DNA of 45,282 bases from Clostridiales bacterium (GTDB lineage: Bacteria; Bacillota; Clostridia; Oscillospirales; CAG-272). Position numbers and translations under genes: made by a program. The stretch lies in the NCBI GenBank assembly GCA_024693345.1, contig JAILLB010000104.1:1-45282 (forward strand), read 5' to 3'. The notes below the pieces were generated by a model that saw only the letters and a list, made by a program, of their open reading frames with translations, ran no database searches and had not been told where the DNA came from. This document shows positions 16,433 to 24,901 of this stretch, in pieces (the first letter of the stretch is position 1; the number at the start of each line of letters is the position of its first letter).

Positions 16433-17125
16433 TTACACATGTGTGGTTGCATAGTTTCTCGGTCCGAAAATACCGGTTCCGATGCGGATTATATCAGAAC
16501 CCTCTTCAAGTGCTTCCATATAGCTGTCTGTCATACCCATTGAGAGAAGCGGGTGGTCATCATATCCTCTGAAACTGCTGATGTTTTCGTCCCTTAACTT
16601 TCTCAGAAGGGCAAAATATTTTCTTTTCTCGTCTGAGTTGGCTGTTACCGGGGCCACAGCCATCAGTCCGAGTACATCTATCATTTTTTCTTCCGAAACA
16701 ATTCCGAGAAACTCGCTCAGATTTTCCGGTAAAACACCGCTTTTTTGTTCTTCTTTTCCAGTATTTACCTCAATTAGAATTTTTGATTGAACATTGTTTT
16801 TTTGACTCAGCCTTGCTATCTCTTTTACAGCGCTGGCAGAACTAACAGATTCGATGATGTTGATTTTTCCCACCAGGTACTTGACCTTGTTGGACTGAAG
16901 TGTCCCGATGAAGTCTGTTTTAACTCCGTCAAGGCAGGGAAGATGTGACAGAAACTCCTGAGCATGGTTTTCGCCCATACAGTCTATCCCGCAACTTTTT
17001 GCAAACATGACTTCGTCATTGCTCCTGTTCTTGATTACGGCCATTAGCTTGGCATCAGGGAATAAAGCCAGCTGCTTTTTAATATTCTCTATGTTCTTTT
17101 CTATTAGAGCGAAATTATCTGACAT
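16433..17125 (-). CDS. YggS/YlmE-family PLP-binding protein
   Basis: The 230-residue single-domain alanine-racemase-fold protein carries the PLP lysine Lys32 (AVIKNRS), GENHAQE, the phosphate-contact region IGTLQSNKVKYL, and the C-terminal LSMGMTDSYMEA with RIGTGIFGPR. YggS proteins buffer free pyridoxal phosphate rather than catalyse a known reaction. The location upstream of sepF is the conserved ylmE position. Its start overlaps the preceding stop by one base. Confidence 0.93.
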   Translation of the reverse strand: MSDNFALIEKNIENIKKQLALFPDAKLMAVIKNRSNDEVMFAKSCGIDCMGENHAQEFLSHLPCLDGVKTDFIGTLQSNKVKYLVGKINIIESVSSASAVKEIARLSQKNNVQSKILIEVNTGKEEQKSGVLPENLSEFLGIVSEEKMIDVLGLMAVAPVTANSDEKRKYFALLRKLRDENISSFRGYDDHPLLSMGMTDSYMEALEEGSDIIRIGTGIFGPRNYATTHV

Positions 17126-18336
17126 TAACCGACCACCTTCCCGTCGTATAGATTGCTCTGGTTGGTTATTACAAGGTCATTGAGATTGAGTATTTTGTAC
17201 TTTCCGGTTGTATTTCTGTCAACCAAGTAATATCCGCCCATTTCGAATATGATGTTTATTTCTCTGAGGCTTGCTACGCCTTCGTTGAATATGTATACGC
17301 AACTGACTCCGTCGACTATGTAAACATCCTCTATCTTTATTTTCAGTCCGGTCGCACTCTCTGTGACAACACTTGCTCCGCACATTCTGTTCATGTCAAA
17401 CTCAGAATTAATGACACTTGAAGAAAAAGTCAGAACCGCCTTGCCTTTTTGTCTGTCGACACTCTTTTTGGAAAGGTGCATGCGAATTGGTTTGTCTTTG
17501 CCTTCGAATGTTATGTTGTAGTATGAATCCTGGATGTATTTTTCGGATTTGTCTATGTCGACAAGGCATTCATAATACCAGGATATGTTTCTGACAATTG
17601 AGCCAATGGCATTGACTGACACAGATTTGGAAATTGATGATTCGTACTGTTCGAAAGCGCTCGGCGAAGATCCTGATTTGTCGGTTGTCAGCTGACCTTC
17701 GTATCCGTCAAAATACCTGAAAAAATATCCGGATTCTTCAGTTGTAATAGGATAGCAAGCACCCATAGTTGAAATCTGAATTTCTCTTTGATTTTTGTAC
17801 AGGGCAAGTTCGGAACTCATGTCCGTTTTTCCGTCCAAAATCACGGATTTGATGCTTTGCAGTCTTTCCAGTTCAGCCTGATTTTTCACTATCCAATCGG
17901 CATCACCTTCCGATGATTTTTCGTTGATCAGTTTCTGCTGAACGGAAATTTTGTCAGTTATCTCACTCAAAGCCACGTTTGAATTGATTCTGCATGTTTC
18001 GAGTATGTCTATGACATCATTCAGATACATCAGAAATTCATATTGCTGACTTGTAGCATTCGGATACACATTGGCTATTACTGATTTTGCAGATAATCTT
18101 TCTCCATCTTTGAAAAGGTATTCTACATAACCTGCATACGGACTTACTATCAACTCATCGTCTTTAAAGATATATCCGTTTATTGACTCGGACTTAGTGA
18201 ATGTCTCATATCTTGCAGCATTCAGTGTCAATGCCGGTTTCACGGCATTGAATATGTGATATGAGATATACACTATGGCAATCAAGGCTACGGCGATGAT
18301 TATTGCCAGTCTGAGTGCGGGTTTGTTTTTCAACAT
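17125..18336 (-). CDS. HlyD-like single-pass membrane protein with barrel-sandwich domain
   Basis: The 403-residue protein has an N-terminal membrane anchor (about residues 8-28) and a large extracytoplasmic region. GYIFKDDELIVSPYAGYVEYLFKDGERLSAKSVIANVY (about 54-91) resembles the first half of a lipoyl-type barrel-sandwich hybrid as in HlyD/MacA adaptors, with a helical section (100-180) and a beta-rich end. No ABC or RND transporter gene is adjacent, so an efflux role is unproven. Related proteins occur beside ylmE/sepF in Clostridia, which hints at a division or envelope role. It starts 1 nt after miaA ends. Confidence 0.65.
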   Translation of the reverse strand: MLKNKPALRLAIIIAVALIAIVYISYHIFNAVKPALTLNAARYETFTKSESINGYIFKDDELIVSPYAGYVEYLFKDGERLSAKSVIANVYPNATSQQYEFLMYLNDVIDILETCRINSNVALSEITDKISVQQKLINEKSSEGDADWIVKNQAELERLQSIKSVILDGKTDMSSELALYKNQREIQISTMGACYPITTEESGYFFRYFDGYEGQLTTDKSGSSPSAFEQYESSISKSVSVNAIGSIVRNISWYYECLVDIDKSEKYIQDSYYNITFEGKDKPIRMHLSKKSVDRQKGKAVLTFSSSVINSEFDMNRMCGASVVTESATGLKIKIEDVYIVDGVSCVYIFNEGVASLREINIIFEMGGYYLVDRNTTGKYKILNLNDLVITNQSNLYDGKVVG

Positions 18337-18337
18337 G

Positions 18338-19276
18338 TTACGAATCCTTTTCGATTAATTCCAATGCTTGTGTAAATAAATCCCCGTTCGGTTCTTTGTC
18401 AGCAAAAAGCCAGTTAACATCGTCATATTTTCTGAACCACGTCAATTGTCTTTTTGCATATTGTCTTGTGGATATTTTGATTTTTTCTTTGGCTTCTTCG
18501 AGGCTCAGAATACCATTGATGTATTCGATGGTTTCCTTGTATCCTATGGCTTGCCCCGCTGTCGTGTCAGGAGCCAGGTACCCCTTTCTGAGAAGGGAAG
18601 AGACTTCGTCAATGAGGCCTTTTTCAAACATGGCTTCAACCCTTTTGTCAATGTTTTTGACAAGGTTTTGCCTGTCCAGGTAATCGATACCGATTCTTAT
18701 GTATTCATATTCCGGCTCAGTCTGATTAAGCCTGTCGTGCTCGGTTTTCGTCACGCCTGTTGTTTTGTATATTTCAAGAGCTCTAATCACTCTTTTGGTG
18801 TTGTTGGCATGTATCTTTTTTGCAGATTCGGGATCTATTCCCTCAAGCATTTTGTGAATGTATTCCGGGCCTTCTTTGAGTGCAAGGCCTTCCAGCTCTG
18901 CACGATACGACAAGTCCGATATTTCTTCAGAGTAGTTTATCTTTCCCAGTATTGATTGCTCGTATAGTCCGGTTCCACCGCAGAGAACTACACCTCTGCC
19001 TTCACTACTCAGTTTGTTTATGCACGCTTTGCCTGCAGAAGAATAGTCCGCAACTGAATAGTTGATATCCGGGCTGACTATGTCTATCAGGTGGTGTTTA
19101 ACGAGTTTCTGATCTTCCTTGGAAGGCTTGGCTGTTCCGATATCCATGCCTATGTAAATCTGCATAGAGTCAGTTGAAACAAGATCTCTGCCGAAATGAG
19201 AACACAGTTTCATTGCAAGAGAGCTTTTTCCGGATGCTGTCGGTCCTACGACCGATATTATCTTTTTGTTTTCCAT
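18338..19276 (-). CDS. miaA: tRNA dimethylallyltransferase
   Basis: The 312-residue enzyme has the P-loop GPTASGKSS (11-19), STDSMQIYIGMDIGTAKP, HHLIDIVSP and the C-terminal QYAKRQLTWFRK of MiaA. It adds the dimethylallyl group to A37 of tRNAs that read codons starting with U, including the serine tRNA encoded at 23994. It lies 2 nt after queA. The hfq gene that often follows miaA is absent. Confidence 0.97.
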   Translation of the reverse strand: MENKKIISVVGPTASGKSSLAMKLCSHFGRDLVSTDSMQIYIGMDIGTAKPSKEDQKLVKHHLIDIVSPDINYSVADYSSAGKACINKLSSEGRGVVLCGGTGLYEQSILGKINYSEEISDLSYRAELEGLALKEGPEYIHKMLEGIDPESAKKIHANNTKRVIRALEIYKTTGVTKTEHDRLNQTEPEYEYIRIGIDYLDRQNLVKNIDKRVEAMFEKGLIDEVSSLLRKGYLAPDTTAGQAIGYKETIEYINGILSLEEAKEKIKISTRQYAKRQLTWFRKYDDVNWLFADKEPNGDLFTQALELIEKDS

Positions 19277-19278
19277 AT

Positions 19279-20346
19279 TCAGAATAAGAGCATCGCATCG
19301 CCGAATGAAAAGAATCTGTACTTTTCATCGACTGCGGTTTTGTATATATTCATTATAAAATCGGTCCCTTCAAATGCTGAAACAAGCATTATAAGAGTGC
19401 TCTCTGGCAAGTGAAAATTGGTAATGAGCATGTCCGTTGCTTTGAACTTATATCCCGGATAAATGAATATTCCCGTGTCATCGCACATTGCATGAACAAT
19501 TCCGTTTTCGTCAGAACAACTCTCAAGGGTTCTGCATGAAGTGGTTCCGCAACATATTATTCTGCCGCCGTTTTTTCTCGCTTCGTTTATAGTGTTTGCA
19601 CTTTCTTCAGAGACAGAAAAGAACTCGCTGTGCATGATGTGATCGCGAATATTCTCTGCTTTGACCGGCCTGAATGTTCCAAGTCCTACATGGAGCATAA
19701 CTGGAGCAATTTTCACTCCCATTGCTCTCACTTTGTCGAGAAGTTCTTCCGTGAAGTGCAGGCCTGCAGTCGGTGCAGCTGAAGATCCCTCTTCGTTTGC
19801 ATATACAGTCTGGTATTCACTGTTGTCCCTTATCTCCTCCGTAATGTAGGGAGGGAGGGGCATATGTCCTATTTCATCAAGAATTGAAAAAAGATTGCCT
19901 TTGAATTTGTCATATTTGAAAGTAACTATCCTGTTTCCGTCCTCCACTATCTCATCAATCGAGGCGGTCAGAAGGCCGTCGCCGAATATGACTTTGGCAC
20001 CGGGCTTCAAACGCTTTCCCGGTTTTACCAGAACTTCCCATCTGTCCAGAGATTTCTGTCTCAGCAGAAGGAATTCGACAGCTGCCGAGCCTTCGCCTTT
20101 CTTTCTTCCGTAAATTCTGGCCGGAATAACTTTTGAGTCATTTATAACAAGCACATCGCCCGGTCTGAAGTATTCGGTTATATCTCTGAATATCCTGTGC
20201 TCTATTGCACCAGTTGCCTTGTTCGCGACAAGGAGTCTTGCCGCATCTCTCGGCTCGACTGGGTGCTGAGCAATTAGTTCTTTAGGCAGATCAAAGTAGA
20301 AGTCGGATGTCTTGAGATCTGTGTCCGACAAATTGTTTTTTATCAT
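19279..20346 (-). CDS. queA: S-adenosylmethionine:tRNA ribosyltransferase-isomerase
   Basis: The protein of about 355 residues shows [52 protein letters not shown] and [15 protein letters not shown], all diagnostic of QueA, which builds epoxyqueuosine on tRNA. The start is placed at ATG 20346 (AAGGAA upstream); an upstream extension to 20451 overlaps the preceding gene and is not family-like. No tgt or yajC follows, so queuosine genes are not clustered here. Confidence 0.97.
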   Translation of the reverse strand: MIKNNLSDTDLKTSDFYFDLPKELIAQHPVEPRDAARLLVANKATGAIEHRIFRDITEYFRPGDVLVINDSKVIPARIYGRKKGEGSAAVEFLLLRQKSLDRWEVLVKPGKRLKPGAKVIFGDGLLTASIDEIVEDGNRIVTFKYDKFKGNLFSILDEIGHMPLPPYITEEIRDNSEYQTVYANEEGSSAAPTAGLHFTEELLDKVRAMGVKIAPVMLHVGLGTFRPVKAENIRDHIMHSEFFSVSEESANTINEARKNGGRIICCGTTSCRTLESCSDENGIVHAMCDDTGIFIYPGYKFKATDMLITNFHLPESTLIMLVSAFEGTDFIMNIYKTAVDEKYRFFSFGDAMLLF

Positions 20347-20365
20347 TAAATGCTGTTCCTTATGA

Positions 20366-20995
20366 TTAGATTTCGTCTGATTCGGTGTTTTTTGCCACTT
20401 CGCTGAGTTCTTTCTGTTTTTCTTCCTGAAGTTTTTCGTAAAACTCGTCAAGGTCCTCTTTTACAGAGTCAAGATTATCAGGAATGCTTACCATCTCTCT
20501 GAAGAATGTCTTGTATACCCTTGCCAGCATGACAATGGTGAATGCAGCGGTTCTTTTGAGTTCATCTTCGGATTCTTCAAGCACTCTGTCATTTTCCATT
20601 TGTTCTGTTTCCTCGTCAGTGAAAGATGTTTCCTCATTGTTTTCTTCTTCTACAGCTTCGCCTGAGTCATCTCCGTCTATTCCCAGTCTTTCTGCATCCT
20701 CAAGAACTTCTTCCTCGATGGAATTGTCCTCTGCAAGAGGAGCATCTTTCGGTTTTCTCACCGAAATGCGGGCCTGACTTGAATAGCCTATTTCATACTT
20801 TCTGGGTGTATCAAGATCGAGTACATGGAAAGAGTACTCATCATCAGTCTTTCTCTGGGGTTGCAGAACAAGCTCATAACCGATGGCTATGAATCTTTCT
20901 CTGTTTTCTTCCAGTAGTTCTTTTATTTGGTCAATCAGTTCTGATTCCTTTGCGGCAATCATTTCATCGGTCATTTCTCTGCGCTTAATCTCCAT
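20366..20995 (-). CDS. Acidic protein of unknown function upstream of queA
   Basis: The 209-residue protein is not recognised. The N-terminal part (1-80) is mixed alpha/beta in appearance with YELVLQP and [19 protein letters not shown] strongly acidic low-complexity linker (about 85-145) follows, then a helical end containing [19 protein letters not shown] and a Lys/Glu-rich coiled-coil tail. No signal peptide or clear membrane span is seen. GGAG precedes the ATG and a good sigma-A promoter lies upstream, so it is the first gene of the queA-miaA run. It may be a cytoplasmic scaffold or regulator; this is a guess. Confidence 0.7.
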   Translation of the reverse strand: MEIKRREMTDEMIAAKESELIDQIKELLEENRERFIAIGYELVLQPQRKTDDEYSFHVLDLDTPRKYEIGYSSQARISVRKPKDAPLAEDNSIEEEVLEDAERLGIDGDDSGEAVEEENNEETSFTDEETEQMENDRVLEESEDELKRTAAFTIVMLARVYKTFFREMVSIPDNLDSVKEDLDEFYEKLQEEKQKELSEVAKNTESDEI

Positions 20996-21024
20996 ATGTC
21001 ATCTCCGTGCGTTGTGATACCAAT

Positions 21025-21053
21025 ATTTTACAGCAAAGAAATAATTCTATCAA
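21025..21053 (-). promoter_or_regulatory. Sigma-A promoter for the queA-miaA run
   Basis: On the minus strand TTGATA (21048-21053) and TAAAAT (21025-21030) are separated by 17 nt. It is divergent from the ireB promoter in the same intergenic region. Confidence 0.7.
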
Positions 21054-21102
21054 GGGAAAAGAACGCTTATCTTAAAAACAGGAAGTAGTTTAACCTTTTC
21101 TA

Positions 21103-21131
21103 TTGAAAACACAAAGAAAATGGTGTAAAAT
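21103..21131 (+). promoter_or_regulatory. Sigma-A promoter for ireB
   Basis: TTGAAA (21103-21108) and TAAAAT (21126-21131) are separated by 17 nt, the same hexamers and spacing as the asnA promoter. Confidence 0.7.
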
Positions 21132-21161
21132 ATCCATAACCTTTGAAAGGATTATTTGGAT

Positions 21162-21422
21162 ATGGAAAACGGTTCAGATTACAATCAAACAATAACATTT
21201 TCAATCAGTTCCGAAAACGAGGCAGAAACAAGGAATATTCTGCGTCAGGTTTACGATGCACTTCTTGAAAAAGGATATAACCCGATCAACCAGTTGGCAG
21301 GATACATTCTTTCCGAAGATCCTACATACATTACAAACCACAAAAACGCCCGCGCTTTGATTCGCAAAATTGACAGAAATGAACTGCTGAATGCGATGAT
21401 TCGCGGATATCTTGGAATCTGA
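21162..21422 (+). CDS. ireB: IreB-family regulatory protein (UPF0297)
   Basis: This small protein of about 86 residues has the family core [25 protein letters not shown] followed by [21 protein letters not shown]. IreB is a phosphorylated target of the PASTA kinase IreK in enterococci. The start is ATG 21162 or the in-frame TTG 21156; AAAGGA is better spaced from the TTG but ATG is more usual. It normally sits between alaS and ruvX; neither is present, so it stands alone with its own promoter and terminator. Confidence 0.9.
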   Translation: MENGSDYNQTITFSISSENEAETRNILRQVYDALLEKGYNPINQLAGYILSEDPTYITNHKNARALIRKIDRNELLNAMIRGYLGI

Positions 21423-21490
21423 GAATTAACGAAAACTCATCCATTTCGGCGTGCTGTTTACGAACCGCATGCAATTGTTTTGTGCGCTTT

Positions 21491-21528
21491 TGACGATGGT
21501 TTTGTTCAATCATCGTCATTAATTTTTT
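21491..21528 (+). terminator. Intrinsic terminator after ireB
   Basis: Complementary arms 21491-21501 and 21508-21518 (one G-T wobble) close a 6-nt loop, followed by a T-rich tract ending in six T residues. Confidence 0.65.
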
Positions 21529-21549
21529 GTTGAAACGGAGAAGAGTGTT

Positions 21550-22383
21550 TTGGCTGACAGAAATATTGTGCTGGCGTCCACGGGAACGTTTATAGGGCGA
21601 GCCAACAATGCCGACTATACAATTATTCCGGAGATAACCGATAAGCTGAGATGCGACGGAATTGAACTTTTGTTCATGATGGTCTGGAATGACAGACTTG
21701 AAGAGATTGTCAAGGAAGTAAAAAGCAGCGGTGTCAATGTTTATTCTGCTCATCTCGACAAGACAATAGGAGTATTGTTCTCGGAGGGCACGGACAAAGA
21801 CGACAAAGATGCTTTAATAATGTTTGAAAAGAACATGGTTGCTGCGAAAATTGCAGGAGCCAAAACGGCAGTGCTCCACCTTTGGGGCGGACCCAAATCC
21901 GACGGTCAGATACCGCGCACAAAAAGATATCTTAGTCAAATGTATAAAATATCTGACGAGCTAGGCGTGAACTTAACAATCGAGAACATACCATGTGTGT
22001 TTTCGGACCCGCTTTCAGTATGGAAAGAGCTGCACGAAGAATACCCGGAAATAAGGTTCACTTTTGACACAAGATTTGCAGCGTATCACGATCAGTACAT
22101 CGATATATACAACAGCGGTCTGTGGGATAATGTGGCACATGTCCACGTCAGCTCATATAACGGAAAAAGGAACGAAATAGGGTTCATAAGACCGATTCTT
22201 CACTACGATGAAGGAGCAATAGATTTTGATCACCTATTTTCAAACATGCCAAGATACAGAGGCGCGGTCGCTCTTGAATCTCCCGCTCTCAAAGAAGACG
22301 GCAGCATCAACACAGACAGACTGAATAAATCACTGGACCACATAAGGAACAGTCTTGAAAAGTACAACATATACGAAAAATAG
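21550..22383 (+). CDS. Xylose-isomerase-like TIM-barrel protein (sugar phosphate isomerase/epimerase family)
   Basis: The 277-residue protein begins at TTG 21550 with GGAG about 10 nt upstream. It shows the AP-endonuclease-2/xylose-isomerase barrel: an early DGIELL strand, YSAHLDKTIG, AVLHLWGG, LTIENIPC with a likely metal-binding Glu, FTFDTRFAAYH, and HVHVSS. Such enzymes isomerise or epimerise sugars using a divalent metal. The substrate is unknown and no sugar operon surrounds it; the neighbour downstream is a folding lipoprotein 20 nt away. It follows the ireB terminator, and no clear promoter of its own is visible. Confidence 0.75.
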   Translation: MADRNIVLASTGTFIGRANNADYTIIPEITDKLRCDGIELLFMMVWNDRLEEIVKEVKSSGVNVYSAHLDKTIGVLFSEGTDKDDKDALIMFEKNMVAAKIAGAKTAVLHLWGGPKSDGQIPRTKRYLSQMYKISDELGVNLTIENIPCVFSDPLSVWKELHEEYPEIRFTFDTRFAAYHDQYIDIYNSGLWDNVAHVHVSSYNGKRNEIGFIRPILHYDEGAIDFDHLFSNMPRYRGAVALESPALKEDGSINTDRLNKSLDHIRNSLEKYNIYEK

Positions 22384-22403
22384 GAGAGGTTAGCTTTCAT
22401 TTT

Positions 22404-23855
22404 ATGAGAAAAATCAAAATTTTGGCACTGGTTCTCGGTGCACTTATTACGTTGTCTCTTCTCGCAGGTTGTTCATATAACCCTGCAAAAGAAGACATGA
22501 CCGAATATGTCAACCTATATGATTTGGACAAAATCAATTACGAACTTGCAGAGAAATTGTACAACGATTACCGAACTGATAATGCATTGACAACCAGTTC
22601 AATTCAATTGAGTATAGGAGATGTTGTCGATTTTTACATAACGACCGAATTGGTAGGCGGCAGCGAAGATAATCCGACTTATACAAGAGTAGAAAACATG
22701 TGCTATGACACGGATGACACAATGTATTCCGGATACAGAGTGGGGGAGAGCAAAACAAACTACCTCTTTGATTTCGGGTTGAGATGGAAAGTGGAAAATG
22801 CAAACGTTGTATCTCAGGAGCACAGAAGCCTCACTCTCGGAAAATCTTTCTCTTTCACAGCTGAATATGACGAAGATTACGATAAAGTGGAACTTGCCGG
22901 TAACAAGGTAAGATTTACTGTTTTGGTTACAAAGGTTTACCCGACAGGTGAGTATATATCCAGTTCGGGATCATATGACTACAATGACGGCACAATTTAT
23001 TCCTCGATTGAGTCGTTTTTCCAGAACTATCAATCTAATAAAGATGTTGTAGAAATCGGAGACTGGGTAATAATTTCCTTTGAAGGAAGCGTATCCGGGA
23101 AAACATTTGATGGCGGAAGCGATGACAATTACGGCCTTCAGGTAGGAAACGGTTACCTCTTCAACAGGTTTGAAAACGGTCTTTTGGGACACAAAGTCGG
23201 AGATGAATTTGTAATCGGTCTTACAATTCCATCTTCATACAGTAACGAAGAAGTTGCCGGAAAAGATGCAGAATTCAATGTCAAAATCAAAGCCATTTAC
23301 GATGCAGATAAAACGGTCAAAGACAATACTGTTTTTGACAGCCTGTATGACCTTAAGAATTCACTCAGGGTCAAGAATTACACAAGGTTTGAAATAATGA
23401 CTTATGTGACAGACAATTCCACGATTAAGAAATATCCGGAAAAAATGCTGACCCAGTACAACAAGATCTGCAGAGAAACAATTGAAGCAAACATTCAGTA
23501 CGTTGAAGAGTATTACAAATCGTATGGTATGTCTTACTCAAGAAACGAGATAATTGTAAGCATGTACGGGACAACAGACCTTGATTCGTATATAGACCAG
23601 CAAGCAAAAGCAGAAGTAAAAAGAATTCTGACAGGATATGCAGTACTGCAGAAACTCGGTCTGAGCTATACCGACGATGATTACAAGCGTGATTTGACAA
23701 ATCAGACAATCGCAATGAACTACTCAAGCGGAACAAATTATACGGAAAAAGATATTGAGAACACATATAACAAGGACAGACTGAGAGGTTACTTCATAAT
23801 AGATGTCTGCGGAGAAGCACTCTGGGACAACATCGATGCTCCCAGCATTCCATAA
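22404..23855 (+). CDS. Lipoprotein with two FKBP-like domains, trigger-factor-like foldase
   Basis: The 483-residue protein has a signal peptide with lipobox LLAGC (Cys23). Residues about 216-299 (IGDWVIISFEG, FDGG, ENGLLGHKVGDEF, AGKDAEFNVKIKAIY) form an FKBP-type peptidyl-prolyl isomerase domain as in trigger factor. Residues about 70-180 (IGDVVDFYI to LAGNKVRFTVLVTKVY) look like a second, degenerate copy. A helical C-terminal half (300-470) resembles the trigger-factor arm domain. It likely helps proteins fold outside the membrane. AGGAGAGG is unusually far (about 14 nt) from the ATG. It would be matured by LspA. Confidence 0.85.
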   Translation: MRKIKILALVLGALITLSLLAGCSYNPAKEDMTEYVNLYDLDKINYELAEKLYNDYRTDNALTTSSIQLSIGDVVDFYITTELVGGSEDNPTYTRVENMCYDTDDTMYSGYRVGESKTNYLFDFGLRWKVENANVVSQEHRSLTLGKSFSFTAEYDEDYDKVELAGNKVRFTVLVTKVYPTGEYISSSGSYDYNDGTIYSSIESFFQNYQSNKDVVEIGDWVIISFEGSVSGKTFDGGSDDNYGLQVGNGYLFNRFENGLLGHKVGDEFVIGLTIPSSYSNEEVAGKDAEFNVKIKAIYDADKTVKDNTVFDSLYDLKNSLRVKNYTRFEIMTYVTDNSTIKKYPEKMLTQYNKICRETIEANIQYVEEYYKSYGMSYSRNEIIVSMYGTTDLDSYIDQQAKAEVKRILTGYAVLQKLGLSYTDDDYKRDLTNQTIAMNYSSGTNYTEKDIENTYNKDRLRGYFIIDVCGEALWDNIDAPSIP

Positions 23856-23871
23856 AAACAATGACAAACCG

Positions 23872-23889
23872 GGCCCCGGATACGGGGCC
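23872..23889. terminator. GC-rich hairpin after the FKBP lipoprotein gene
   Basis: A perfect 7-bp all-GC stem (23872-23878 with 23883-23889) closes a 4-nt loop 16 nt past the stop codon. The following bases are T-rich but not an unbroken T run, so it is a probable rather than certain terminator. Confidence 0.5.
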
Positions 23890-23896
23890 TGAACAT

Positions 23897-23944
23897 TTGT
23901 TTGAGTGAGCCAATTAAATATTGTTTGAGTGAGCCAATTAAATA
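23897..23944 (+). repeat. Perfect 24-bp tandem direct repeat, two copies
   Basis: Copies at 23897-23920 and 23921-23944 are identical, each beginning TTGTTTGAGTGAGCC and ending AATTAAATA. The second copy abuts the tRNA-Ser promoter at 23950. The A+T-rich part sits where an UP element would lie. Confidence 0.95.
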
Positions 23945-23949
23945 TTCTA

Positions 23950-23978
23950 TTGACTAATAGAGTGTAATGTGTTACCAT
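23950..23978 (+). promoter_or_regulatory. Promoter of tRNA-Ser
   Basis: TTGACT (23950-23955) and TACCAT (23973-23978) are separated by 17 nt, and TGT immediately precedes the -10 box, giving an extended -10. The tRNA begins about 15 nt downstream. Confidence 0.6.
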
Positions 23979-23993
23979 TACCACGGCCAAATT

Positions 23994-24085
23994 GGAGAAG
24001 TCGCCTAGTTGGTCGAGGGCGCACGACTGGAAATCGTGTAACCGTCAGAAGCGGTTCAAGAGTTCGAATCTCTTCTTCTCCGCCA
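23994..24085 (+). tRNA. tRNA-Ser (anticodon GGA), CCA encoded
   Basis: The acceptor stem GGAGAAG (23994-24000) pairs with CTTCTCC (24075-24081), followed by discriminator G and encoded CCA (24083-24085). The anticodon stem CACGA/TCGTG encloses loop CTGGAAA with anticodon GGA, reading UCC and UCU. A long variable arm (AACCG/CGGTT) and T arm AAGAG-TTCGAAT-CTCTT fit a class II serine tRNA. Confidence 0.97.
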
Positions 24086-24088
24086 TAG

Positions 24089-24127
24089 CAGGACTATTGT
24101 CTTCGCAGATAGTAGTCCTGTTTTTTT
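24089..24127 (+). terminator. Intrinsic terminator of tRNA-Ser
   Basis: A 14-bp stem (24089-24102 with 24107-24120, including two wobbles) closes a TCGC loop and is followed by seven T residues. Confidence 0.92.
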
Positions 24128-24148
24128 ACCCTGATGATGAGGTGCTGT

Positions 24149-24817
24149 ATGAACATAGAACAGGAACTGTTTTCCAAATATGAGACGGATGAAAAAGCGC
24201 TGTCAGAATATGGATTTGTAATAGAGAACGGAAGGGCCGTCTACAGAAAGAAACTGCCTGACGACAACTTTGAAGTTGTAATTGAATATGACGGAAGATT
24301 CAGGGGCAGAATAGAAGACCTGGATATGGGAGGAGAATATACAAATTTCCGCCTTGAGGGTTCTACGGGATACAGTGCTGAAATACGGCAGAAGTTTACG
24401 GATATTCTCCTTGGAATAAGGGGGCAATGCTGCAAAAACAGATATTTTGTTTACAGTCAAACCAGAAGGATAAATGAGTACATATGCAGTTGCTTTGGTG
24501 TGAATCCCGAGTTTTTGTGGGAGTCAACACCATCCTTTGCTGTTTACAGAAGAAAAGACAGTCAGAAATGGTTTGCTCTTATTGGAAATCTGAAGAGAAG
24601 CAAACTGGAACCTGATTCCAAATCAAAAGAAGAAATGGAGTTCATGAACATCAAGATTGCGGTAAATGATGTTGCGAATGCCCTTAAGAACAAGGGCTTT
24701 TATCCCGCGTATCACATGAATAAAAAAACATGGATTACTGTCGTCTTGGATGGTACAGTGAGTGATAAGACAATCCAAAAAATGATTGGAGACAGTTACA
24801 ATTACGTACAAAAGTAA
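24149..24817 (+). CDS. MmcQ/YjbR-family protein with N-terminal extension
   Basis: The 222-residue protein ends in a full MmcQ/YjbR domain (about residues 100-220): EFLWESTPSFAVYRRKDSQKWFALI, LKRSKLEPDSK, then GFYPAYHMNKKTWITVVLDG. This family has a double-wing CyaY-like fold and is suggested to bind DNA. The first 95 residues, with EYGFVIENGRAVYRKKL and a short DEDD-like stretch, match the extra domain seen in longer Clostridial members. ATG 24149 has GAGGTG upstream and is preferred over 24134. It has no obvious promoter of its own and follows the tRNA terminator. Confidence 0.85.
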   Translation: MNIEQELFSKYETDEKALSEYGFVIENGRAVYRKKLPDDNFEVVIEYDGRFRGRIEDLDMGGEYTNFRLEGSTGYSAEIRQKFTDILLGIRGQCCKNRYFVYSQTRRINEYICSCFGVNPEFLWESTPSFAVYRRKDSQKWFALIGNLKRSKLEPDSKSKEEMEFMNIKIAVNDVANALKNKGFYPAYHMNKKTWITVVLDGTVSDKTIQKMIGDSYNYVQK

Positions 24818-24824
24818 TTTTTTG

Positions 24825-24854
24825 TTGGAAATAACGCGCGTTATATGATATAAT
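24825..24854 (+). promoter_or_regulatory. lon promoter with palindromic operator in the spacer
   Basis: TTGGAA (24825-24830) and TATAAT (24849-24854) are separated by 18 nt. The spacer holds a perfect 14-bp palindrome (24831-24844, ATAACGC then GCGTTAT) immediately after the -35 box. It is not a CIRCE (HrcA) or CtsR heptad-repeat site. Such a position would let a dimeric regulator occlude or remodel the promoter. Confidence 0.65.
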
Positions 24855-24901
24855 ACGTAACACTAATCGAAAGAACATAATCCCGACTGGAGAAAACATA
24901 T

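Noticed and set aside
17125..18336. Efflux pump adaptor operon
   Set aside because: A HlyD-like fold is plausible, but no ABC, MFS or RND component is adjacent, so an efflux role is not claimed.
21331..21753. 140-residue minus-strand frame over ireB and the TIM-barrel start
   Set aside because: It is antisense to two supported genes and spans a terminator and RBS.
23897..23944. 24-bp repeats as a CRISPR remnant or attachment site
   Set aside because: The copies are adjacent with no spacer, and they precede the tRNA rather than duplicate its 3' end. No integrase is near.
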